Shown here in pieces: positions 1-8,944 of a DNA stretch of 34,805 bases; position 1 is the stretch's first letter; each line of letters begins with the position of its first letter. The notes beneath the pieces were generated by a model, which worked only from the letters and a program-made list of their open reading frames with translations, made no database searches and was not told the origin of the DNA. The stretch is from Spirirestis rafaelensis WJT71-NPBG6 (GTDB lineage Bacteria; Cyanobacteriota; Cyanobacteriia; Cyanobacteriales; Nostocaceae): positions 1 through 34,805 of the forward strand of contig JAHHID010000074.1 in the NCBI GenBank assembly GCA_019359015.1. The letters are read 5' to 3'. The translations under genes were made by a program, and so were the position numbers.

Positions 1-125
1 CGAAGCTGCACGATTATCATTTTCATCTCAGGAAGTTTGAGTATTTTAACTGATTGACAAAAGGTGCTTTATTTTAAACTTTAACGGATGCACTGATACC
101 AATTGTGCCAGTTGCGTAAGTCCTG
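1..125 (-). repeat. Arm of a palindromic MITE-like element, continues from 34648-34805
   Basis: This stretch is the reverse complement of 34648-34772 with one mismatch (base 95). It ends at 125 in GCGTAAGTCCTG, the same terminus as the 151-bp MITE family of this window. It is followed by TTTAC (126-130), and TTTAC also precedes the other arm (34643-34647). If the window is closed into a circle, the two arms plus 33 bp between them make one element of about 283 bp with a 5-bp target duplication. The interior is unrelated to the 151-bp MITEs apart from the ends. Confidence 0.85.
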
Positions 126-404
126 TTTACCTATAGGGGTAGTGGGGGTTTTTGAGAGCTAACACCCAATTAATGTTAGTTAAAAATAAAAAGCTCTTTA
201 CTATCATCGGTACAAATCAACATCAAACTAACAACAACTCAAAATTAACTACTTTCGATTAAATAGCTAAAACTGAGGTACAGCAGAGATTACAGCCTAA
301 TTAATCGATTAATTCAATAATGAATTACTCAACCCTGTAACAGCAATACTTTCAGCCATCGAAAATATCAGCTATTCGCAATAAGAACCACTTTGTAACT
401 ACAC
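126..404. promoter_or_regulatory. AT-rich leader of the parM-like gene with a 16-bp perfect palindrome
   Basis: No gene is seen except the last 11 codons (131-162) of the small ORF that starts at 34512, if the junction element is removed. The rest is AT-rich. Bases 299-314 form the perfect palindrome AATTAATCGATTAATT, about 90 bp upstream of the ParM-like start. ParM systems usually carry their centromere and autoregulatory operator next to the ATPase gene, so this is a candidate operator or part of a centromere. I see no array of iterons here and no obvious small ParR gene. Confidence 0.35.
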
Positions 405-1640
405 ATGCACACCGTAGTATCCAACCAACCACCAACCATAAAACCGATGAACTTTGAAACACAGACAGCGAACGGATTTACAGCATCAGAATCAATCAGC
501 ACCGATATCACCGAAGATATCAAACCGAAAGTACAGCGAAAGCGCACAAATGCTTACTGTAATCTCGAAATCAATCTTGATGCAGGAGCCAACCACGTTA
601 AAGGCGTTGTCAAGTTTGCAGACATCTCACAAAGTATTCACTTTCCATCAAGAGCGCGAATCGTAGACGGTGAAATCAGCCCGGATAATATCGGTAATTT
701 TTCCTATGATGGCACTAACTACGCCTCTGGTAAATCAGCCGATTACTACAAAGGTGAATGGTTGGAAGCTAGAGAGGGTAACAAAATTGACTATCTTGAT
801 GTTTGGTTTTTGTCGGCATTAACTCACGCTAAAAAGGTGCTACTAGAGACATCTAAGAAGCGCAAAATCAACACCACAGTTAAATTACGTTGCTACATCC
901 GACTGTTAACACTCTCTAAAGAACGCAAAGGTGAAATCGAAAAAATCTTAAAGTCTATAGAGCGTTTCACTTTCAATAATTGTGAGTATGAAATTTCTAT
1001 CGCATCGCTGGAAGTTTTTACCGAAGGCTATGGTAGTGCGATCGCTGCATTGAAACTAGATGAGAGCGCCAAACGCATCAACATTTTAGATATGGGTGGA
1101 GGCACATTAAGTTTTACCAGTTACAGCAACGATTTTGAGGAACTTGATGAACGAGAACGAACCATTGCTGACTGTGGAGGAATCAACGCCATAGTAGGAG
1201 CGCTTCAATTGGGGATGAGTTCAAAAGATAATGCAGGCGTGCAACTTTACCCAGAACTACTAGAAAAATCCTTGCGAGTCTCTCGGACTAAACAGGTACT
1301 CTACGATTTCGGTTCAGATATCTCAAACATTTTCCCAGCTTTCACTAGCGCTATGTCGGACTGGTTACGGATTAACCCACAAGTGCAACAGGTACTAAAA
1401 AATGTTCGCTTTGCTCTAATCAACGGTGAAAAAATTTATCTGACTGGGGGCGGGTTCAGTAGCGCGGTCATCCGAGAATATGTAACCGATTATTTATTGA
1501 GGGCTAACGGCGTAGGGACTAAATCTAAGCGGAAAAAGACTGACGAAATTCTCATTGATAAAGAGCTAATCATCCCATTGGAAAACGGACACACGCTTAA
1601 TATCACTGGCTTGCAGTCTTTACCATCCCTGATTAAATAA
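405..1640 (+). CDS. parM: ParM/StbA-like plasmid-segregation actin
   Basis: This is a 411-aa actin-fold ATPase. The phosphate-1 loop is at about residues 57-67 (LDAGANHVKG), a glutamate in FTEGYGSA at about 205-212 matches the catalytic region, the phosphate-2 loop is ILDMGGGT (about 227-234), and the adenosine motif is LTGGGFSSA (about 346-354). In the family, ParM filaments push plasmid copies apart using an adaptor (ParR) bound to a centromere. The first 45 residues are a low-complexity tail before the fold. The start at 405 has a poor ribosome site, and Met15 (447) is an alternative. No ParR-like gene is recognisable next to it; the HTH protein at 2303 could serve as partner, but that is a guess. 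Its presence argues for a plasmid. Confidence 0.85.
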   Translation: MHTVVSNQPPTIKPMNFETQTANGFTASESISTDITEDIKPKVQRKRTNAYCNLEINLDAGANHVKGVVKFADISQSIHFPSRARIVDGEISPDNIGNFSYDGTNYASGKSADYYKGEWLEAREGNKIDYLDVWFLSALTHAKKVLLETSKKRKINTTVKLRCYIRLLTLSKERKGEIEKILKSIERFTFNNCEYEISIASLEVFTEGYGSAIAALKLDESAKRINILDMGGGTLSFTSYSNDFEELDERERTIADCGGINAIVGALQLGMSSKDNAGVQLYPELLEKSLRVSRTKQVLYDFGSDISNIFPAFTSAMSDWLRINPQVQQVLKNVRFALINGEKIYLTGGGFSSAVIREYVTDYLLRANGVGTKSKRKKTDEILIDKELIIPLENGHTLNITGLQSLPSLIK

Positions 1641-1648
1641 TCAAAAAC

Positions 1649-1675
1649 CTGGGGAGGATGCAAAAACTACCCCAG
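1649..1675 (+). terminator. Hairpin just after parM
   Basis: CTGGGG (1649-1654) pairs with CCCCAG (1670-1675) across a 15-nt loop, eight bases after the parM stop. There is no clear T-run after it, so it may be only a weak terminator or an mRNA 3' stabiliser. Confidence 0.4.
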
Positions 1676-1708
1676 TAGAGTACTATTGATACCCTTGTTT
1701 TTTGGCTG

Positions 1709-1943
1709 CTAGTTAAAATTACCTGCTTTTTTAACTACTTCCTTTAACTCTTCATAGGTAATACTATCGTTTTTCTCTAAATTACTCTGTGCTAGTAACT
1801 CAGGCGGGAGTACTGGTATTTGTTTCTAATGAGATGATTGCACTTAAGCCAGGACTTAAAAAAATCTCATTAATGGAGACTTTGCCGTCTTGATCGCCAT
1901 CTAATTTATCAAAAAGAGATCGAAGCTCTTGCTCGGTTGCCAT
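1709..1943 (-). pseudogene. Small EF-hand calcium-binding protein, frameshifted
   Basis: An ATG at 1943 opens 47 codons ending at 1800. It contains a perfect EF-hand loop, DGDQDGKVSINE, with acidic residues at loop positions 1, 3, 5 and 12 and Gly at 6. A one-base shift near 1805-1815 opens a second stretch, ending in TAG at 1709, that reads PPELLAQSNLEKNDSIT and YEELKEVVKKAG. That looks like a degenerate second EF-hand. The intact gene would encode roughly 77 residues. Either the gene has decayed or the one-base shift is a sequencing error. It lies opposite to parM and the HTH gene. No partner is evident. Confidence 0.6.
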
Positions 1944-2302
1944 AAGTTTCTACCTGAATTAATTTTCCAATTTAATATTTCATTTTGTTGACGTAAATCC
2001 TATGCCTGACACAGAAACGGTTTCGAGGGATTAACGCGGTCTGTGGGAGATATCGGGTAATTGGCGTTAGACGACATTTTAATAAAAGCCCCCAGGCGTG
2101 CTACTGGAGGCAAAGAATGAATACCTTTGTGCTTCCCACTATTGCGATGAATTCTGAGAAATTTCTGAGGTTTTACTAGTGGGATCACGCAATGATGTGG
2201 CGATCGCACAAAGTTTTAAAGCCCAGTTTGCGGATTTGGGCTTTGTGGGTCGGATGGTACAGATTTAAACTAAAAACTAAAGACACAATTTTGAAACGAA
2301 CT
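1944..2302. other. Intergenic region with a hairpin at 2218-2244
   Basis: No convincing gene. AAAGCCCA (2218-2225) pairs with TGGGCTTT (2237-2244) across an 11-nt loop, upstream of the HTH gene. It has no T-run, so attenuator, operator and terminator all stay open. A HIP1-type GCGATCGC lies at about 2201. The HTH reading frame stays open back to 2192, but that extension would be translated across this hairpin, so I do not use it. Confidence 0.4.
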
Positions 2303-2986
2303 ATGAGCGCACAAAATGACGGATTACAACGATGGCAAAACACTAATATTGATGTCTTGAAACATCAAAAAGCCATTTGTTTTTTAGTCGCTGGAGTACC
2401 ACTAGATGAAACAGCGAAAGAGTTAGGGATATCAACTAGGACACTTGAAAGGTGGTTTAAACACCCTGAATTTAATCAAAACTTGGCGTTAGCCATTAAG
2501 CATGTTTATGTGTCTTCGTTCGCTAAAGCAGTAGGCTATGTTGATGAAAGTATGAGTGTTTTAATGCAGATTATTAAAGATGAGAATACACCTACCAGGA
2601 ACCGCATAGATGCTATTAAGTTACTACTTGATTTCACGGCAAAAGGCTATCAAGAGATTTTCAAAAACCAAAGCCATACAGAGGAAAACCAGATTTCATC
2701 AAGTATCAAAAAAGAGCTACGTGTGCTGAATGAAGGTTTGCTACTTAACCAAACTGCACAGGGGTATCCTAGGCAGGTGGCAGAAGAAATAATAGATAAA
2801 AGCTCTCGTAAGGTCTGGGCTGAGTTGTACCCTGATGAGCCTTACCCTAAAGAAGAGGACAGATTATTGTCAGTGGAGATGCGAGAACGGGTAGCGGCTG
2901 AAATTGGACGAAGGCGCTTTGAGGCAGAACAACAGGCTTTAAATCCAGGTGAGAAGCCTGAAACCGAGTCAGAGAGAGAACCATAG
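2303..2986 (+). CDS. Helix-turn-helix protein, small-terminase/phBC6A51-like
   Basis: A protein of about 227 aa starts at Met MSAQNDG (2303). A homeodomain-like HTH lies near the N-terminus: AGVPLDETAKELGIST, then RTLERWFKHPEFNQN. It is followed by a helical segment with the motif DENTPTRNRIDAIKLLL, and a charged C-terminal half rich in Glu, Arg and Pro. The protein at 30027-30623 shares the layout and the motif (DDPDTPTRLRLSAIQIML), so the two are homologues. Both lie beside a protelomerase-like gene, which suggests a conserved partnership, for example repressor or site-binding factor. The family resembles HTH domains of small terminases, but no large terminase or other phage gene is present, so I would not call it a terminase. 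Confidence 0.65.
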   Translation: MSAQNDGLQRWQNTNIDVLKHQKAICFLVAGVPLDETAKELGISTRTLERWFKHPEFNQNLALAIKHVYVSSFAKAVGYVDESMSVLMQIIKDENTPTRNRIDAIKLLLDFTAKGYQEIFKNQSHTEENQISSSIKKELRVLNEGLLLNQTAQGYPRQVAEEIIDKSSRKVWAELYPDEPYPKEEDRLLSVEMRERVAAEIGRRRFEAEQQALNPGEKPETESEREP

Positions 2987-3100
2987 ACAAAAATCTATCG
3001 GTTTACAGTTTGGATAACGTCCAAGTCTATACAGTACTATCGCCCGTCCTGTGGTGGGTTTTCTTGTGCCTGCCGCCATCCATAGAGATTTTGCTATCGG

Positions 3101-3161
3101 ATAACTCGTTATATATTAAGTAGTTATATAACTTGAATAATCACAAGTTAATAACTAGTTA
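3101..3161. promoter_or_regulatory. Cluster of AGTTA/TAACT half-sites and palindromes before the recombinase gene
   Basis: Within 61 bp, TAACT or AGTTA occurs six times (3102, 3122, 3129, 3146, 3152, 3157). They form the perfect palindrome TAACTAGTTA (3152-3161) and a near-perfect larger one: AGTTATATAACTTG (3122-3135) against CAAGTTAATAACT (3144-3156). The cluster ends 34 bp before the protelomerase-like start. The same half-sites, again including TAACTAGTTA, recur at 22564-22677. Candidate roles are an autoregulatory operator, the recombinase target, or an origin site. Confidence 0.5.
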
Positions 3162-3195
3162 AATATTATATAGAAGTCAACCAACAACGAACGAG

Positions 3196-4962
3196 ATGAG
3201 CAACCCACTAAAAGACCAAGTGTTAAAGCTTTATGAAGCGACAAAGGACTTACAGTCATTTGAGGAACTAGAGCCACACTGCGAACGCTTCAATAAATGG
3301 ATTAAAGAAGAAAGTAAGATGAGCATTGCCACGCTAGGCAGTAAGTTAAGCAGTGCCGGATTCTACAAGTTGTTTAATACCATCCCCCTAGAGCAAGGTA
3401 AGAATGCTGAATCCATCCCTAAGCACGACGAACACGGCAACGTTAAAGGCTATCAGCTAAAGCATTATGTTTTAACTCAATGTGGGTTAAAGCCTCAAGA
3501 TTGGGCAACCCGTAACGAAACTGCCAGGGTAACAAATCGATTAGCAGAAGGGCAGGAAGTTGACCCAGAACCCTATATTGAAGTGACTGGAAAGCTTTTA
3601 GAAAGTAGTGACCCACACGAGTTAGCCGTTGGATTAATAGCCGCCACAGGCAGAAGACCTCACGAAATTTTAGCTCGTGCCGTCTTCACTCCTGTAGCCG
3701 ATGAACCCTACAAAGTAAGCTTTAAGGGACAAGGGAAAAAACGCGGTAAAGCTGTCGAATTCATAATTTCTACTTTGTTTCCAGCTACCCACATCATCAA
3801 ACAGCTAAACCGACTACGCAGGGAAGCAAGTACTAAAGCCTTACTAAAAGAAGTGGCTAACGAATTCCCTACAGATGTAGCCGCTCAAAATACAGCTATA
3901 GAAAACCGTCGGGGTAACTCATTGCGCCGTGTTGTGCAAAATTTCTTTGGTGGACGCCAAACAAAGACACCTATACTTAGCTTCCGTGCTGACTCCGACC
4001 AAAACGACTGTAAAGCCCTACGTGCAGCCTGTGCAGCGCTACTAACTGAAAGAGATTGCGAGGGTTCAGTTGGTTCTAAAATGCTATTTTACGGTCGGTT
4101 TCTGGGACATGTTGACATCTCTACAATTCCCACAGATAAAGACTTACACAATCTTGTCACATCGCTCGGATATGCCGATTATTACGTTAAAAAATCGGTT
4201 CCCTTCCCACCTGCGCCCGACATCGAAAAAACAATACGAGTTGGACTGACTCACGAGATTAGAGACATCATTAACGATTTAAAACCAGAATTTGAAGTTA
4301 ATACTCAAGCTGAGGTTATTGAAAAGCTTATTGATTCTCATCTCAATCGGTCTGAAGGGGTCAAAAAACTGATGGCTGAAATCGCTCAATTACGCGCTGG
4401 AAACGAACAATTACAGGAAAAACTCATCATGTCAGAATCTAACCCTACCGCAGATATTCAAGCCATCATTGCTCCACTAGTAGCCAGGATAGAAGCTTTA
4501 GAAGCGGCGCAAATGGTTGCACCCACCACCAAACCTCAAGCACCACAGCCAAAAGAGGATATCAACTGGGAAAGCGTTAGTAACACTGAATTATGGACAA
4601 ATCCAGACGGCACAAGCAACAGAGCCAAGGGAAGCGCAGAGGAAAAAATTAGACGCTCTTATGAGGCGATAACCAAATACAACGACACAATAGCCACAGG
4701 TGAAGGCGACAGGCTAGCTATTACCAACTTGGCACTAAGAGCGTTATCAGGGGTTAATGGCTTAGTGGTTGGCGAATGGATAAAAGTCCACACTGATGAA
4801 ATCATCGGTCATCACACTAAATATGAAATGCTCAATCCCAAAGACCCAAACAAAGTTGAGACTTACTACAACAAGCGACACGGGAACGAGAAAATCAATA
4901 GCATCTTGGAACTTATAAATAAAGAACTACTTGATGGAGTAGCTTTGAAAAAGTCTAACTAA
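3196..4962 (+). CDS. Protelomerase (telomere resolvase) family protein
   Basis: This 588-aa tyrosine-recombinase-like protein resembles cyanobacterial proteins of the protelomerase family. Visible candidates for the catalytic set are Arg153/154 in ATGRRPHEIL, Lys in GQGKKRGK (about 179-185), Arg276 in KALRAACA, His305 in RFLGHVD, and a Tyr cluster in LGYADYY (326, 329, 330). The spacing from LGH to the Tyr cluster is longer than in TelN or XerD, and the homologue at 30720 keeps both blocks with a different spacing. Residues about 355-450 are helical and coiled-coil-like; the last ~110 (SAEEKIRRSYEAI onward) look like a separate DNA-binding domain. Known family members cut a palindromic site and reseal it as two hairpin ends, giving linear replicons. 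Here the window ends suggest a circle, so resolution, dimer processing or a lost linear form are all possible. Confidence 0.7.
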   Translation: MSNPLKDQVLKLYEATKDLQSFEELEPHCERFNKWIKEESKMSIATLGSKLSSAGFYKLFNTIPLEQGKNAESIPKHDEHGNVKGYQLKHYVLTQCGLKPQDWATRNETARVTNRLAEGQEVDPEPYIEVTGKLLESSDPHELAVGLIAATGRRPHEILARAVFTPVADEPYKVSFKGQGKKRGKAVEFIISTLFPATHIIKQLNRLRREASTKALLKEVANEFPTDVAAQNTAIENRRGNSLRRVVQNFFGGRQTKTPILSFRADSDQNDCKALRAACAALLTERDCEGSVGSKMLFYGRFLGHVDISTIPTDKDLHNLVTSLGYADYYVKKSVPFPPAPDIEKTIRVGLTHEIRDIINDLKPEFEVNTQAEVIEKLIDSHLNRSEGVKKLMAEIAQLRAGNEQLQEKLIMSESNPTADIQAIIAPLVARIEALEAAQMVAPTTKPQAPQPKEDINWESVSNTELWTNPDGTSNRAKGSAEEKIRRSYEAITKYNDTIATGEGDRLAITNLALRALSGVNGLVVGEWIKVHTDEIIGHHTKYEMLNPKDPNKVETYYNKRHGNEKINSILELINKELLDGVALKKSN

Positions 4963-5010
4963 AAGTAAAGTGACTTTTAGTTTTGGTCTTGGCTTTAACT
5001 TCACCTGGAA

Positions 5011-5056
5011 AAGGGCGTTTTTCCTCTGTGCCTGAGAAAGGAAACGCCCTTTTTTG
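5011..5056 (+). terminator. Rho-independent terminator after the protelomerase-like gene
   Basis: AAGGGCGTTT (5011-5020) pairs with AAACGCCCTT (from 5042), followed at once by a run of T. It is 48 bp past the recombinase stop, in the right direction and place to end that transcript. Confidence 0.8.
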
Positions 5057-5851
5057 GCATAAAACCTTTAAAAACCACATCAGGTACATTCGGGAGCATC
5101 CCACTTTTTATGCTTCCAAAAAAGGTAAATAAAGCATGAGAAGGTAAAGTAATAATCTATGCGATCGTTTTAATGGGAGGCGTCATGACTGAAGAAGAAA
5201 ACCAACTTTTACTTCAACACGCTCGTGCGATCGCTAAGATACTCTACAAAAACGCTCCGGTTGAGGAACTGACAAGCTTAGGCAAGATAGAAGAAGTAGT
5301 ACGTAGCCAAATGCAGGAGCATGTAATGCCATGCGTAGGGGTTTTTTTACCCTTAAATGTCACAGGAGAAAACACCGGACACAGACGAGAAATAAAAAGT
5401 ATCATTGGAAAACTACCAGTTACAAGTTCTCAAGCACAAAAACTGGAAGTTAGACCCCATAGTCAATTAAGTCCATACTTAGAGGCATGTTGTTTAAGAG
5501 CGAGCGCTTCAGTATCGTACCAACGTGCACTTCTAAGACGTAAAATATGCAACCGGGATAGAAGTCCCTAAAAGTGTCCAACAGAGGCTAGTACATCGCC
5601 AAAATTTTGAATTTACACAAACACAGTTAACTGTTGAGGAGTTGAGTGTTGACGGAGGAAATATCCGTATCCGTACACCAACTGGACAGCAATGTGACTG
5701 GAAAGGTTATAAAGCAGTTCGCTTACACAATTTACAAGCGATCGCTGCTTCATTCCAGGAAAATAATCTGGTGATTGATTGGGTCAACAGCCAACCTTTG
5801 GCTGCGACCCTCACATGTATCGGAGACGGACATGATGGCATCTGGAATATT

Positions 5852-6773
5852 AGACCTCTTGCAAAAGTCAGTTAAACAGATTCAGTTTTAGAGAGACGAA
5901 GCTCATAGTTGTACAAACCAGCTATAAGATTAAATCTCAAAGCAAATCTTTTTCGACGATTGCGATAACGGTCAGACAAAATTTTAAATATTTTCAGTTT
6001 TCGATTGATATGCTCACCTAAAACTCGGACTTTGGCTAACTCTTGATTACTCTTTTTATCTTCACGATTTAGCGCACCACCTCTAGGTTTCTTTTTTGGT
6101 ATTCGGCTCTTGGCATGAAATTTATGAATTCCTTGATATCCTTTATCTCCCAAGAATTCAATATCTTTTCTTAACCTAACTTTACTGTTTTTGAAGATGC
6201 GAAAATCATGCTCTTTTCCCTTACCGTGTGCGGTACAGAGAATTTATCTCGTACTTTGGTCTACAACAACTTGAGATTTGAATGTATGTCTTTTCTTTTT
6301 ACCACTGTAGAACTGTTTTTGTTTTTTTTAGGACGTTCTATCGGACTTTCCGTAACATCCACTACCACTACCTCTGTTTGATAATTTGGGTAAGAAAGCT
6401 TTTTCTTCCCAGGAAGCGAAAATTCTCTAGAACTGATGAGAATATCTTCAATTTTTCTGATAATACGATATGCTGTTGACTCATTGACTCCCCAAGATTG
6501 GCCAATATGAAAATATGTGCGGTACTCCCTCCAATACTCCAATGTCATCAATAATTGGTCTTCCAAGCTCAGTTTACCCGGTCGCCCTGTTTTCAGCTTT
6601 GTTTTTGAACGCGATCGCACTACCTCTGTCATTTGAGTAAAAGTCTCCAGATGCACACCACACAAGCGTTTGAATTCTTCCGGCTTGAGGTTCTTTACCT
6701 TTTCGTAGGTCATAGATGTCAAGAAAGCTCTTACCTACTTGTCCCATGCTCATGAGACTTTTGCAAGAGGTCT
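5852..6773 (-). mobile_element. IS5-like insertion nested in the ISKra4 element
   Basis: The 18-bp inverted ends AGACCTCTTGCAAAAGTC (5852-5869) and their complement (6756-6773) are perfect. A 3-bp target duplication ATT flanks it (5849-5851, 6774-6776), and removing the element with one ATT restores the host transposase frame exactly. It is 922 bp long, with one transposase on the minus strand. Confidence 0.85.
5872..6722 (-). pseudogene. IS5-family transposase (HTH + DDE_4 type), broken
   Basis: The first part (6722-6261) reads MTYEKVKNLKPEEFKRL, an HTH block GVNESTAYRIIRKIEDIL, and a DDE strand VVVVDVTESPIERPKK. At a run of eight A (about 6320) the frame is lost. The other frame continues as GKKKRH-like sequence and VVVDQSTR, then meets an in-frame TAA near 6250. 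It resumes as CTAHGKGKEHDFR and LGDKGYQGIHKFH (second catalytic Asp region), ending at 5872. The A-run could be a programmed frameshift site, but the additional stop codon makes this copy non-functional. Confidence 0.75.
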
Positions 6774-7205
6774 ATTGTCCGCGAGTTTAAACCCGAACAA
6801 GAACGACGCGAAATACTTGACTGGTTCCATAAGCATGGAAAATCTTTATAAAGTTGGTGGTTCGATACAAAGAATAAACAAAGTCAAAGGGCTTCTGTGG
6901 CAAGGAAAAGTCGATGATGCGATCGCTTGTTTTGTTGATTGCACGCGATAAACTTGCTGAGAATTTCTGCGTCTACCTTGAAAAACATCGACACCGTATC
7001 GTCAATTATCAATATTACCAAGCCGAACAAATTTGTTCTATTGGCAAGGCGTGCTATTGAATCTACCGTTAAGCAAATTGACCGTCGAACTAAAATCTCT
7101 GGCGCACAATGGAAAATTGAGAATGTTCCTCAAGTCATCGCTCATCGTTGCGCCTACCTTAATGGATTAATCTCTGCTCACTAAATAAAAAGTGGGATGC
7201 TCCCG

Positions 7206-7627
7206 TTTTGCAGCATCTCCATCACATGGTCTATCTTTGTTTTTCCATCTCTATCTGGGTCATAAATGCGATAGTCAACTACCCAAAATTTTCCAATTTC
7301 ATGATTTACATATATACAATTTACTAGCCCAATACCTTGAATTACGCCATGTTCATTGCCACTATATTGGCGTTGACTTGGCTCTATTTCAATAGCATAT
7401 TGTTTATCAATGACTGTGTCATCAAAAACCAAGTAGGCGTGTTCATTTATTTCTATTAAATCTTTCACGTTATCCCAAAGAATCCGAGGTGTTAATTTTT
7501 CGTTCTTTAAATAACGGTTGATTTTATCATGACTGATCTGCTCTAAATGCGCTGCCAAATTTGTCAGCGTATAATTAATCTGGCTACTTAACAAGTACTG
7601 GCAATAGTTAAGTTTAGTAAATTTCAT
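7206..7627 (-). pseudogene. IS701-type transposase, N-terminal remnant
   Basis: The frame opens with MKFTKLNYCQYLLSSQ (7627) and runs to DHVMEMLQN, where it meets the terminal repeat of the ISKra4 element at 7205. The block YLVFDDTVIDKQ carries the first Asp of the DDE triad, and HGVIQGIGLVNC and FWVVDYRIYDPDRDG follow as in IS701-family proteins. About 140 residues remain of a protein that is usually more than 300. The missing C-terminal part is not found beyond the ISKra4 element, so this is a truncated relic. Confidence 0.75.
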
Positions 7628-7780
7628 AAAGCTACAGGATTTATTTTATGCATCCTCAGCTAATTTTCTCATGATTTGATGAATACTTAACACAGCCGAT
7701 TACTATTACTAATTTCGGCAATGTCCTCTGAATGCACCACTTTATTGTAGTACATAGCTACTATAATAATGCGATCGCAC

Positions 7781-7802
7781 TGTGCCAGTTGCGTAAGTCC
7801 TG
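7781..7802 (+). repeat. Solo terminus of the 151-bp MITE family
   Basis: TGTGCCAGTTGCGTAAGTCC followed by TG matches the right end of the MITEs at 21204 and 32771, but the rest of the element is absent; the sequence to its left, including GCGATCGC (7771-7778), is unrelated. It is a truncated copy in the 258-bp gap between the IS701 relic and the dehydrogenase-like gene. I see no terminator for the biosynthetic cluster in that gap. Confidence 0.7.
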
Positions 7803-7885
7803 TTGTCAATAGCGTTTGAAATGCGCTTACCCTGGGGGACAAAACTAGTTAACGGTGGCTGGTTTACAATCTCGAACAATCAAGA

Positions 7886-8944
7886 CTATTTAGCTACGCC
7901 CTCTCTTAGTTTTTTTGCTCTAATAATGTTATCGTGAGCTAAACGTTTAGAAGCCTCGTGTGTAGTTAATTCCTCTTGTTTAGCCCTAATAAAAATCTCC
8001 ATAAGAGTGTTGTAAATATTCTTAAGTTGTCTGCAAGCATTTTCTTCATCATATCCAATCATTTCATTGTAGACATTTATCAATCCTCCAGCGTTAATCA
8101 CATAGTCTGGGCAATAAAGAATTCCCTTAGATTCAAGAAGCATACTGTCTATTTGCTCATCTTCAAGCTGATTATTTGCTGCACCAGCAATAATCAAAGC
8201 TTTAATCTGAGGAATTGTTGCGCTGTTAAGAACTCCTCCTAAAGCACAAGGAGCAAAAACATCAACATCAAGACAGTAAATTTCGTTTGGCTCTACCACC
8301 GTTGCCCCATAAAGGTGTTTAATATACTCTGTATTTTCCCTGTTCAAGTCGCTTACAAAAAGTTTTACACCATGTTCATGTAAGTAATGACAGAGATTTT
8401 TGCCTACATTCCCCAGTCCCTGTACTGCGACTTTTAGCCCATCAAGCTCTTGTGTACGTAAAGAAAACTCTGTAGCGGCTTTAATTCCTAAAAAAACTCC
8501 TCTAGCTGTGACAGGCGCTGGTCCTCCACCTTTTCCTGATACGCCAACAACATAATTAGTTTCACTGCGAATCGTACGAACATCTTCAACAGAAAGATTA
8601 ACATCTTGACCTGTAATAAAACATCCATTGAGTTTTTGGACAAAACGTCCATATGCTCTGAGCAACTTATCTGTTTTATTTTCAGGATTAGCAATAATGA
8701 CTCCTTTTCCTCCTCCGATAGGAATGTTAAGACAAGCAGCTTTGTAGGTCATACCACGACTTAGGCGAAGAGCGTCTTGTAAAGCCTTTTCCTCACTGGC
8801 AAAAGGCCATAGACGTGTAGCTCCCATCGCTGGACCTAGGCTTGTGTCATGTATCGCAATAATTGCTTTCAGGTCTGACTCTTCATCATGGCAGAAGAGA
8901 ATTTGCTCATGGCCCATCTTTTTAATGGTTTCAAAAAGTTTCAT
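7886..8944 (-). CDS. Leu/Phe/Val dehydrogenase family protein (ScyB-like)
   Basis: At 352 aa it is full length for amino-acid dehydrogenases of the leucine dehydrogenase group. Lys68 (MTYKAAC) and Lys80 (GGGKGV) fall at the positions of the substrate and catalytic lysines of leucine dehydrogenase. The Rossmann loop is VQGLGNVGK (about 178-186), and CPDYVINAGGLINVYNE is typical of the group. These enzymes interconvert amino acids and 2-oxo acids with NAD. ScyB of scytonemin synthesis is the close cyanobacterial relative I recall, acting on Trp to give the keto acid used by a ThDP enzyme. Here it probably supplies 2-oxo acids (phenylpyruvate or branched-chain) to the ThDP enzyme at 14150. The start has a good ribosome site (TAGGAGAAAAGC then ATG). 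It is last in the cluster, 489 bp from the gene before it, so it may have its own promoter. Confidence 0.85.
   Translation of the reverse strand: MKLFETIKKMGHEQILFCHDEESDLKAIIAIHDTSLGPAMGATRLWPFASEEKALQDALRLSRGMTYKAACLNIPIGGGKGVIIANPENKTDKLLRAYGRFVQKLNGCFITGQDVNLSVEDVRTIRSETNYVVGVSGKGGGPAPVTARGVFLGIKAATEFSLRTQELDGLKVAVQGLGNVGKNLCHYLHEHGVKLFVSDLNRENTEYIKHLYGATVVEPNEIYCLDVDVFAPCALGGVLNSATIPQIKALIIAGAANNQLEDEQIDSMLLESKGILYCPDYVINAGGLINVYNEMIGYDEENACRQLKNIYNTLMEIFIRAKQEELTTHEASKRLAHDNIIRAKKLREGVAK

Larger units (their letters stand above)
5185..7184 (+). pseudogene. ISKra4-family transposase, frameshifted and interrupted
   Basis: The reading starts at MTEEENQLLLQHARAIA (5185) and runs through SPYLEACCLRAS. 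It shifts frame near 5525 and continues as ATGIEVPKSVQQRLVHRQ and the core block ELSVDGGNIRIRTP, then GDGHDGIWNI. There the IS5-like element interrupts it (5852-6773). Removing that element and one ATT copy restores IWNIVREFKPEQERREILDW. A further shift near 6835 precedes ENLYKVGGSIQR, another follows the block KHRHRIVNYQYYQAEQICSIG, and the end reads ESTVKQIDRRTKISGAQW to NGLISAH at 7184. These blocks match ISKra4-family transposases as I know them. With several frameshifts it is dead. Confidence 0.8.
5091..7205 (+). mobile_element. ISKra4-family insertion sequence, decayed
   Basis: Perfect 20-bp terminal inverted repeats bound the element: CGGGAGCATCCCACTTTTT at 5091 and its complement ending at 7205. 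Inside is a broken transposase in + orientation, itself split by an IS5-like insertion (5852-6773). Without that insertion the element is about 1.2 kb. Its right edge abuts codons of an IS701-type transposase (7206 on), but the rest of that gene is not found left of 5091 and no target duplication is seen. Some sequence has therefore been lost at this junction. Confidence 0.8.

Noticed and set aside
2303-2986. Phage terminase small subunit, i.e. a prophage
   Set aside because: Only the HTH and helical region are terminase-like; no large terminase, portal or capsid gene is present, and two copies pair with recombinase genes instead.
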